Source of the DNA: Streptomyces sp. ALI-76-A
Lineage (GTDB): Bacteria > Actinomycetota > Actinomycetes > Streptomycetales > Streptomycetaceae
Assembly: GCF_030287445.1 (NCBI RefSeq)
Contig: NZ_JASVWB010000004.1
Location: forward strand, 434,001 to 498,000
Direction: 5' to 3'
DNA: 64,000 nucleotides
A program made the translations under genes and the position numbers. Positions 57,930 through 64,000 of the stretch are shown piece by piece; the stretch's first letter is position 1; the number at the start of each line of letters is the position of its first letter. The notes below the pieces were generated by a model. That model saw only the letters and a list, made by a program, of their open reading frames with translations, was not told the origin of the DNA and did no database searches.

Positions 57930-59522
57930 TCAGTGCTTCGCCCCCTCGGCCGAGCGGACCTCGGCCAGCCGCAGTTCGTCTCCGGTGGCGGAGTCCGGTT
58001 CGTACCGGATCGACCGTGACAGGCCGAGCAGTCCGTTCATGTGGGCGATATGGGCATACTGGACGACGGACTCGTTCTGCTCGGCGAGCAGGCCGGCGAA
58101 GGCTTCCTGACGTCTGTCGCCGGACAACGCTCCCGCCGCGGCGACGCGCCGGTCGAGAGCCTCGGTGCCGAACGTGGACTGAGGGCCGTCGCTCAGCAGG
58201 TACTGGCTGGTGGTGAAGGCCGCGTCACCGGCCTGGTTGCCGTGCATGATCAGCAGGGCGATGGGGCCGACGTTCTCGGGCAGCGGGCGGAGCTGGTACT
58301 GGAGCTGGGTGGCGGTGTCGGCCATCCGGACCCGTACGTTCAGTCCGATCTGCTGCATCTGGTACTGGAGGGCCTCCGCCGTCTCCGACACCCCGGAGAA
58401 CATGCCGTTGCGGGCCACCAGGGTGATCTGCCGGTCCGTCGGCACTCCGTCCGCGGCCGCCTCTCGCACCAGGGCGCGGGCCTCGGCGACGTTCTGCCGG
58501 GGCGGTTCGATCGCGTCGCTGTGCCCGACCACGCCGGGCGGCACCAACTGCCCGGCCGGTTCGGCGAGACCGCCGAGGAGGGCGTCGATGATGCCGTCGC
58601 GGTCCACGGCCAGGTCGATGGCCCGGCGCACCCGGATGTCGTCGAGCGGGGCCTCGCGGCCGTCCAGCCGCAGGGCGGTCGTCTCGTTGTTGGGGTAGGC
58701 GGCCGTCGTGTCCTTCTCCGCCTCCATCGGGTCCAGCGAGACGGCGATCTCAGCCTCCCCCTTGTCGATCATGGCGGCGCGGACACTGGCGTCGCCGCGC
58801 CACACGTAGCGGGCCCGTGCGAAGTCGGGGGCGCTGCCCCAGTAGTCGTCGAAGCGGTCGAGGGAGATCGCCGCTCCGGGCTGCCAGGAGCGGACGGCGA
58901 AGGGCCCGGTGCCGATCGGGACACGGACCTTGGCCCCGGCGTCGGTCGTGCGGGGCACGACCTCCACGAAGCTCAGGCGCAGCGGCAGGATGGGGTCCGG
59001 TTCCTTGGTGGTCACGGTGAGGCGGTCGTCGTTCACCGCCTTCACCTCGAGGTCCTCGTCGCCGAACACGTAACCCTCCACGTTGCAGGCGAGGTCGGAG
59101 TTGACGGCCCGGTCGATGGAGAAGGCGGCGTCCTCGGCGGTGAAGGGGGCGCCGTTCTGGAAGGTCACCCCGGAGCGGATGTCGAAGGTCCAGGTGCGGG
59201 GCGCGGTCCGCTTCCAGCCGGTCGCCAGCAGGGGGTTCAGTTCACCGGACGTGGGATCTCGTTCGACCAGGGGTTCGGTGATGTTGGACCGGACGACGAC
59301 GCCCGTGCCGGTCAGTGACGCCTCGCAGGGCTCCAGGGTCGGCGGTTCCTGGGTGAGCACCACCCGCAGGGTGCGGCCGTCGGCGCGGCCGGTGTCGCCA
59401 CCCGCGCTGTTGGCCACGGCGCACCCGCTGGACGTGAGCAGGACGCCCGCCAGCAGCATCGCGCTCGTCGTGCGGGGCCGCGGCGGTGCGGCGCGCTGGG
59501 TGGATGAAACGGAGGACTTCAT
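57930..59522 (-). CDS. ABC importer solute-binding lipoprotein (SBP family 5)
   Basis: These 530 residues have a signal sequence ending in a lipobox (LLTSSGC). The family-5 peptide/nickel-binding pattern follows: LRVVLTQEPPTLEPCEAS, NITEPLVERDPTSGELNPLL, WTFDIRSGVTFQNGAPFTAE, then DIRVRRAIDLAVDRDGIIDA. ATG 59522 was chosen over an upstream in-frame start because the signal peptide begins there, with GGAG about 11 nt before it. As the first gene of the importer operon it sets substrate choice, which could be peptides, nickel or small glycosides. The divergent sugar-acid gene suggests a carbohydrate-derived ligand. Confidence 0.92.
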   Translation of the reverse strand: MKSSVSSTQRAAPPRPRTTSAMLLAGVLLTSSGCAVANSAGGDTGRADGRTLRVVLTQEPPTLEPCEASLTGTGVVVRSNITEPLVERDPTSGELNPLLATGWKRTAPRTWTFDIRSGVTFQNGAPFTAEDAAFSIDRAVNSDLACNVEGYVFGDEDLEVKAVNDDRLTVTTKEPDPILPLRLSFVEVVPRTTDAGAKVRVPIGTGPFAVRSWQPGAAISLDRFDDYWGSAPDFARARYVWRGDASVRAAMIDKGEAEIAVSLDPMEAEKDTTAAYPNNETTALRLDGREAPLDDIRVRRAIDLAVDRDGIIDALLGGLAEPAGQLVPPGVVGHSDAIEPPRQNVAEARALVREAAADGVPTDRQITLVARNGMFSGVSETAEALQYQMQQIGLNVRVRMADTATQLQYQLRPLPENVGPIALLIMHGNQAGDAAFTTSQYLLSDGPQSTFGTEALDRRVAAAGALSGDRRQEAFAGLLAEQNESVVQYAHIAHMNGLLGLSRSIRYEPDSATGDELRLAEVRSAEGAKH

Positions 59523-60030
59523 CGTCGCGTGTCTCCGGGGAAGTGCTGATGTGTCGTTCCGAACTCGGGGGCCTGGGACCGGGCACCACCAGCTGTCTAC
59601 ACTTGCGTACTCGGTCCGCATCTGTGAACGCCGAAGCTAAACCGGTGCCGTGGCAGCGTCAAGACATACGGAGGATCGGACATTCGGACGTCGCCCCTCC
59701 GGTGCGACCGGGGCCGACCGGTTGCCGGTGCGCCGGCAGCCACCCGGTCGGCGTGGACGCCCCCTCGTCGTCGAGTGGACCCGCCCATTGACACGACCGG
59801 TACCCGTGCGTACAACTGGTGTCCACATATGAGAACGCTGGCTATGTATGAGGACGGCGGTATGGATGACGGGAAGGTGTTCGGGGCGAAAGGTGTGGAA
59901 CCGGACCGGGTCGCGCGCGCCCACCTCCACCGGCGTACCCCGACCGCGGACCGCGCGACCGCGACGACACAGGACCCACGCGCCGCGCCCACCCGTCCTT
60001 CTCGCCCAAGCCCCCGGTGGTGACCGCCTC
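59523..60030. other. 508-bp divergent promoter region
   Basis: This region lies between the importer operon (minus) and the dehydrogenase-dehydratase fusion gene (plus). It holds a consensus-like promoter for the plus-strand gene (59787-59815). No convincing small gene was recognised. In-frame codons upstream of 60031 do not resemble protein sequence. Confidence 0.55.
59787..59815 (+). promoter_or_regulatory. Sigma-70-type promoter for the fusion gene
   Basis: TTGACA (59787-59792), a 17-nt spacer and TACAAC (59810-59815) form the best housekeeping-type promoter in the window. It is about 215 nt upstream of ATG 60031, leaving a leader of about 210 nt. Confidence 0.6.
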
Positions 60031-61980
60031 ATGCGCATCATGCTCAATCACCGCATCCTGAGCCGTTTCCACGAGCCGCTCAAGGCGCGTACGGAGGGCA
60101 GCCACGACTGGCTGGACGCCTGGGACTGGGACCCCGCGCACGTCTCCGGGGCCGTCCCGGACGTCGAGGTCTACGTCGGCTCGACACTGCGGGCCGAGGA
60201 CGCCCGGCGGGCCGCGCGGCTACGGCTGGTCCACGTCGTGGGCGCCGGCTACGACGGCATCCCGCTGGCCGCGCTCGGCCCCGGAGTCACGGTGGCCACC
60301 ACCCACCACCACGGCCGCTCCATCGCCGAGTACGTGCTCATGTCGATCCTGATGCTCTCCCGCGACGTGCTGGGCGCCGACCGGGCCCTGCGCGAGGGAC
60401 GGTGGCGCAACGTCGCCGTGGACCCCGGGCTCCCCTTCGGGACGACGCTGGGGGAACGCCGTGTGGGGGTCATCGGGTTCGGCGAGACCGGCACCGAGGT
60501 CGCCCGGCTGTGTCAGGCGGCCGGCCTGCGGGTGCGCGCCGTGCGGCGTGACCCCTCCGCCCCGTTCCCCGCCGACCTGCGGCCCGACTGGGTCGGCGGG
60601 AGCGACCGGCTGCCCGAACTCCTCGCCGAGTCCGACGTCGTGGTGGTCACGGTCCCGCTGGGCCCCGGCACCCGCGGACTGATCGGTCCGGCCGAACTGG
60701 CGGCCATGGGGCCCGGCTCACTCCTGGTCAACGTGGCGCGAGGGCCGGTGGTCCAGGAGGAGGCGCTCTACGAGGCACTGCGCTCCGGCGTCATCGGCGG
60801 CGCCGCGCTGGACACCTGGTGGCGCGCCCCGCCCCAGGCACCGAGCCGACTGCCCTTCCACCAACTGCCCAACGTGCTCATGACCCCGCACCACTCCGGC
60901 CACACCACCGACACCTTCGCCGCCCGTGCCGCGGAGATCGCCGACAACATCGGGCGCCTGCGACGCGGCGACCCGCTCGTCAACGTCGTGCGCGCCGATG
61001 ATCGCCGAGCCCTGGACGACGGGCGCTCGACAGCCACCCCCGCCACCTCTCCGACCCGTGAGGAATCACCCGTGCTCGAAGGCCTTCTCTTCTTCCCCGT
61101 CACCCCCTTCACCACCACCGGTGACGTCGATCTCGACGCCCTGCACCAGCACGTCACCGCAGGGGTCGACGCCGGACCGGGCGGCGTGTTCATCGCCTGC
61201 GGCACCGGCGAGTTCCACGCCCTGGACCGCGAGGAGTACGCCACGGTGGTGCGTACCGCCGTCGACGCGGCGGCGGGACGCGTCCCGGTGTACGCCGGAG
61301 CCGGGGGCGCGCTGGGCCTGGCCCGGCAGTTCGCCTGTGCCGCGGCCGAGGCCGGCGCGGACGGCCTCCTGCTCATGCCGCCCTACCTGGTCGAGTCACC
61401 CGCCGCGGGACTCGTCGCCTACGCCCGTGCGGTCGGCCAGGAGACGGACCTGCCGATGATCGTCTACAGCCGGGCGAACGCCCGCTTCGACGAGGCTTCG
61501 GCGGTGGAGGTGGCCCAACTGCCGACCGTGACGGGCCTGAAGGACGGCACCGGCGACCTCGACCTCGTCGCGCGCATCGTCCCGGCCGTGCGTGACGCGC
61601 TGAGCGCGTCCGGCAAGGACTTCCAGTTCTTCAACGGCATGCCCACGGCCGAGGCGAGCCAACCGGCCTACCGGGCACTGGGCGTGGAGCTGTACTCCTC
61701 GGCCGCCTTCGCCTTCGCGCCGGACATCTCCCTCGCCTTCCACCGGGCGATCGAGGAGGGCGACCAGGAACGGATCGACGCGCTGCAACGGGCCTTCTTC
61801 CATCCCCTGGTCCGGCTGCGCCGGCGGGTGCCGGGATACGCGGTGTCGCTGGTGAAGGCGGGGGTGACCCTGTCCGGCATCAAGGCCGGACCGGTGCGCC
61901 CGCCGCTGACGCCCCTCACCGGGCCGGAGGTGGAGGAACTCGCGGCGCTCATCGCCGAAGGACGGGCCGCACTCGGCTGA
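60031..61980 (+). CDS. Fusion protein: D-2-hydroxyacid dehydrogenase + 5-dehydro-4-deoxyglucarate dehydratase-like
   Basis: One uninterrupted 649-residue frame starts at ATG 60031 (GGTGGTGA upstream). Residues ~1-325 are a D-2-hydroxyacid dehydrogenase: VGVIGFGETGTEVARL (NAD site), LLVNVARGPVVQEEALYEAL and the TPHHSGHT histidine. A ~25-residue Ala/Thr/Arg-rich linker follows. Residues ~348-649 are a DHDPS/KdgD-type lyase: LLFFPVTPFTTTGDVD, VYSRANARF (catalytic Tyr), VTGLKDGTGDLDLV (Schiff-base Lys), FFNGMPTAEA and VPGYAVSLVKAG. KdgD turns 5-dehydro-4-deoxyglucarate into 2,5-dioxopentanoate and CO2. An internal GTG at 61072 preceded by GAGGA sits exactly where a free-standing lyase would begin, so separate production of the second half is possible. 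Confidence 0.88.
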   Translation: MRIMLNHRILSRFHEPLKARTEGSHDWLDAWDWDPAHVSGAVPDVEVYVGSTLRAEDARRAARLRLVHVVGAGYDGIPLAALGPGVTVATTHHHGRSIAEYVLMSILMLSRDVLGADRALREGRWRNVAVDPGLPFGTTLGERRVGVIGFGETGTEVARLCQAAGLRVRAVRRDPSAPFPADLRPDWVGGSDRLPELLAESDVVVVTVPLGPGTRGLIGPAELAAMGPGSLLVNVARGPVVQEEALYEALRSGVIGGAALDTWWRAPPQAPSRLPFHQLPNVLMTPHHSGHTTDTFAARAAEIADNIGRLRRGDPLVNVVRADDRRALDDGRSTATPATSPTREESPVLEGLLFFPVTPFTTTGDVDLDALHQHVTAGVDAGPGGVFIACGTGEFHALDREEYATVVRTAVDAAAGRVPVYAGAGGALGLARQFACAAAEAGADGLLLMPPYLVESPAAGLVAYARAVGQETDLPMIVYSRANARFDEASAVEVAQLPTVTGLKDGTGDLDLVARIVPAVRDALSASGKDFQFFNGMPTAEASQPAYRALGVELYSSAAFAFAPDISLAFHRAIEEGDQERIDALQRAFFHPLVRLRRRVPGYAVSLVKAGVTLSGIKAGPVRPPLTPLTGPEVEELAALIAEGRAALG

Positions 61981-62163
61981 GCCGCCGCCCGGGCCGGGTC
62001 GTCGGCGCGGCGGATACCGGGATCCCGGAGGAAGGTCCGGGGTGCCGGAGGAGCGGTCGACGACACGGTCCCGGTCGCGGCGGAAGTCGTCGGGTGCGGT
62101 GCTGTCGGATCATGGGGTCGCGGCGGGGGAAGCCGGGGCCTGGGACGTGGAGGGACTGACCGA
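61981..62163. other. Intergenic, decayed region begins
   Basis: These 183 bp show no recognised gene. They lead into a series of gene fragments. Confidence 0.4.
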
Positions 62164-62484
62164 ATGCGAGGGCATGTCGGCGGGACGGACCGGGCTGCCC
62201 GGATCGCTGTCCGTGACGGCGAGCAGTGCGCAGTGCTCACGGCTGCCGCGGGACCGGATGTCATTCTCCTCGACCGCGCCATCCGGCCTCAGGGCGTCTC
62301 CGCGTTCTCGGAACTCGTCTCCGCCGCTTCCGCGGTGGCCCCCACCCTCGTCTTCGGTGTCCTCGGCGCACAAGAGGCCGACGTCTGTCTGAGGGCGGGG
62401 GCCACGGGAGTTCTCGCTCCCGGCTGCCTGGCAACGGCCACCGCGCTGCTCGCGCGCGACCGTGGCGGACCCCGGATCGCCTGA
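62164..62484 (+). pseudogene. Possible degenerate response-regulator receiver fragment
   Basis: The 106 codons contain GPDVILLDRAIRPQGVSAFS followed by EADVCLRAGATGVLAPGCLA. This recalls the phosphate-accepting Asp strand and the RAGAxGxL segment of NarL-type receivers. The acidic pocket at the start and the output domain are absent. No good ribosome site was seen. Read as a remnant with low certainty. It could also be a chance frame. Confidence 0.35.
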
Positions 62485-62702
62485 CGCTGGTCTCTCCCAT
62501 GCTGGACGACCGTTCATCGACGCCCTCCAGTTCGCCAACACCGGATCCGGAGCGTGGAGTCGCGAGGCGAACCTCCAGGCGTGGGAGGCGTATCTGGGGG
62601 AGGAGTTCGGGACCGACCGGGTGTCGCCCTACGCGGCGCCGGCGCGGGCCGACGATCTGACGAGGTTGCCGCCGACGTACGTCGACGTCGGTGACCTGGA
62701 AT
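62478..62702 (+). pseudogene. Fragment of an alpha/beta-hydrolase (lipase/esterase), frameshifted
   Basis: LTLVSPMLDDRSSTPSS is in one frame, then after about 62520 QFANTG, AWSREANLQAWEAYLGEEFG and TDRVSPYAAPARADDL, LPPTYVDVGDLE follow in another. These are consecutive parts of the C-terminal half of the alpha/beta-hydrolase-3 family. The catalytic Ser half, the final Asp/His segment and the correct frame are missing. It is joined at about 62702 to an unrelated NAD(P)-binding fragment. Confidence 0.7.
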
Positions 62703-63010
62703 CATGGCGGGAACGCGACCTCGGCGAGGAGGTCGAGTACTACTTCGCCGTGAAGAAGCAGGCAGACGTCGCGCTCAGCCGTAGCGGTCTGAACTGGCTG
62801 ATCCTGCGTCCCTCACTCCTCCTCGACGGTCCGGGAACCGGCACCGTCTCCCTCGGGCCGGCAGAACTCCACGGTGAGATCGCTCGCGACGACGTCGCCG
62901 CCACCCTCGCCGAACTGCTCCATGAGCCCCGGATCGGCCGGCAGATCCTCGAACTCGACACAGGGCCGACACCCATCGAAGAGGCGGTCCGAGCGAACGT
63001 GCCCTCGTGA
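62703..63010 (+). pseudogene. C-terminal fragment of a NAD(P)H-binding (NmrA/SDR5-like) oxidoreductase
   Basis: About 102 codons read EEVEYYFAVKKQADVALSRS, then LNWLILRPSLLLDGPGTGTV and GEIARDDVAATLAELLHEPR, IGRQILELDTG, the end of an NAD(P)-binding oxidoreductase. The N-terminal Rossmann glycine motif is missing. The frame continues into the preceding hydrolase fragment, making a chimeric ORF (62462-63010) that is unlikely to encode a working protein. Confidence 0.72.
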
Positions 63011-63076
63011 CCCGTCTGGTGGGCCGCTCCCGCACGGAACGGACACCTGCCGTGCGGGTGGGGTCGGCAGCCCGGT

Positions 63077-63838
63077 TCAGACGATCCTGAGAGTGACGCC
63101 CCTGCTTTCGAGTGCGGTGGTCTCGTCGGCGGACGCGGTGGCGTCGGTGACAAGGGTGTGCACCAGAGTGGAGGGCCCGACGTAGGCGTGGGTGGTGCGG
63201 CCGAGTTTGCTGCCGTCCGCGGCGGCGATGATGCGGCGCGCCGAGGAGATGACCGCCTTCTTCACCGCCGCTTCGTCGAGATCGTAGGCGGTCATGCCGT
63301 CGCCGGCGGTCAAGCCGCAGCAGCCCAGGACGGCGGTGTCGAAGCGCAGCGCCGCCAGCGAGGCGAGGGTGAGGGGCCCGGTGAGGGCTCCCTCGCCGGC
63401 ACGCGGCCGGCCCCCGGGGACCAGGAGCGAGGTCGGTTCGGGGGCGTCACCGAGGATGTCGATCGCCTGCAACGACAGGGGCATCACGGTGACCTGCCGG
63501 CCGTGCAGCAGGCGTGCGACCTCCAGGCAGGTCGTGCCGCTGTCGAGCAGGACGGTCTCGCCGTCGGAGATGAGCGAGGCCACCTCCGCCGCGATCCGGC
63601 GCTTGGCATCGACGGCCTCGTGGGCACGCAGCGCGAAGGGAGGTTCCTCTCCTCGCAGGAGGAGGCTGCGCGCGCCGCCACGGAACCGCTCGAGGACGCC
63701 TTGCGAGGCCAAGTGGTCCAGATCGCGACGGATGGTCATCTCCGAGGCACCCGTCAGGTCGGCGAGTTCGGTGACCGTGGCCGTCCCCGCCTCCTGGACG
63801 GCCTGGGCGATCAGTCGGTGACGTTCCGAGGTGCTCAT
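63077..63838 (-). CDS. DeoR-family transcriptional regulator
   Basis: These 253 residues have an N-terminal DeoR helix-turn-helix (VTELADLTGASEMTIRRDLD, LASQGVLERFRGGA). The DeoR sugar-phosphate sensor domain follows: ISDGETVLLDSGTTCLEVAR, DTAVLGCCGLTAGDGMTAYD, and the conserved VKKAVISSARRIIAAADGSK and LGR. ATG 63838 places the HTH at the usual distance. It is divergent from the start of a probable MFS transporter and probably represses it in response to a phosphorylated sugar. Confidence 0.93.
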   Translation of the reverse strand: MSTSERHRLIAQAVQEAGTATVTELADLTGASEMTIRRDLDHLASQGVLERFRGGARSLLLRGEEPPFALRAHEAVDAKRRIAAEVASLISDGETVLLDSGTTCLEVARLLHGRQVTVMPLSLQAIDILGDAPEPTSLLVPGGRPRAGEGALTGPLTLASLAALRFDTAVLGCCGLTAGDGMTAYDLDEAAVKKAVISSARRIIAAADGSKLGRTTHAYVGPSTLVHTLVTDATASADETTALESRGVTLRIV

Positions 63839-63859
63839 ACCGTGATTCAACACCACTCT

Positions 63860-63883
63860 GATCGAACATGGCATGCGATCGAA
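63860..63883. promoter_or_regulatory. Candidate DeoR operator (direct repeat)
   Basis: GATCGAA occurs at 63860-63866 and again at 63877-63883, 17 bp apart centre to centre, in the short region between the divergent DeoR and transporter genes. DeoR-family proteins often use repeated half-sites of this spacing. Confidence 0.35.
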
Positions 63884-63926
63884 GAGCCGGGTTTCAAACG
63901 GTCATCGTGTTCGTTATGGTGTCCGT

Positions 63927-64000
63927 ATGGAACGAGCGCTCCGCGCATCTCGCGTTGTGACCTTCATCTATTTCGTACTCAATGGCACGTTGCTGGGCAT
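63927..64000 (+). CDS. Probable MFS transporter, N-terminus only (cut by window end)
   Basis: From ATG 63927 the frame reads MERALRASRVVTFIYFVLNG, continuing TLLG. That is a short basic lead then a first membrane span with the NGxLLG pattern seen in MFS sugar or drug transporters. Only about 24 residues are present. Divergence from a DeoR repressor fits a sugar transporter. Confidence 0.5.
   Translation, partial: MERALRASRVVTFIYFVLNGTLLG

Noticed and set aside
59848..60030. N-terminal extension of the dehydrogenase-dehydratase fusion
   Set aside because: The encoded Arg/Pro/Thr-rich sequence has no homology pattern. The family's first strand (MRIMLNHRIL) begins at 60031.

Overview
The window is high-GC actinobacterial DNA, most likely a Streptomyces chromosome. 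The evidence is the third-position G/C bias, the GTG starts, the large type I NRPS genes with an MbtH-like partner, the secreted lectin-tagged enzymes and the ECF sigma and HxlR genes. No rRNA, tRNA, CRISPR array or replication origin was seen.

Layout. Positions 1-30769 hold an NRPS operon: a 5'-truncated NRPS (A-T-E | C-A-T-E | C-A-T), a second 6704-residue NRPS (C-A-T-E | C-A-T | C-A-T-E | C-A-T | C-A-T-E) and an mbtH gene, closed by a strong hairpin at 30792-30829. Condensation-domain types and epimerisation domains agree throughout, so the two proteins read as consecutive. Hand-extracted pocket codes suggest D-Val, D-X, L-aromatic, D-basic, L-Thr, D-basic, L-Val, D-aromatic. The last module ends in an E domain with no thioesterase, so the chain must pass to another enzyme.

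Positions 30.9-39.4 kb hold a GNAT acetyltransferase, an HxlR repressor divergent from a PaaI-type thioesterase, a relic of an iron alcohol dehydrogenase, a 3-hydroxyisobutyryl-CoA hydrolase homologue, a quinone-oxidoreductase-like dehydrogenase divergent from a second HxlR gene, a secreted EEP-family phosphodiesterase, and htpG. Positions 39.8-44.0 kb are a tightly coupled operon: ECF sigma, zinc-finger membrane anti-sigma, ABC ATPase and two membrane proteins.

Positions 44.0-47.0 kb are a small gene graveyard. A regulator and a short-chain dehydrogenase have both lost their 5' halves at one junction. A deazaflavin-dependent nitroreductase gene is split by a 1.78-kb IS630-like element (44996-46770). 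The element has matching terminal inverted repeats, a gutted transposase, and two intact passengers: a third HxlR regulator and an NmrA/QorB-like NAD(P)-binding protein.

Positions 47.6-53.8 kb encode a lipoprotein and a two-gene secreted sugar-acting unit: a PQQ-type glucose/sorbosone dehydrogenase, and a ThuA plus 3-keto-disaccharide hydrolase-like protein. Both end in almost identical ricin-B lectin domains. Positions 54.0-59.5 kb (minus strand) are a complete oligopeptide/nickel-type ABC importer (binding lipoprotein, two permeases, two ATPases). It is divergent from an in-frame fusion of a D-2-hydroxyacid dehydrogenase to a 5-dehydro-4-deoxyglucarate dehydratase-like protein, which hints at uptake and breakdown of an acidic sugar or related solute. 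Positions 62-63 kb contain a second set of gene fragments. The window ends in a DeoR regulator divergent from the start of a probable MFS transporter.

Domain calls come from reading motifs by eye. No database search was run. A-domain specificities and operator calls are predictions.
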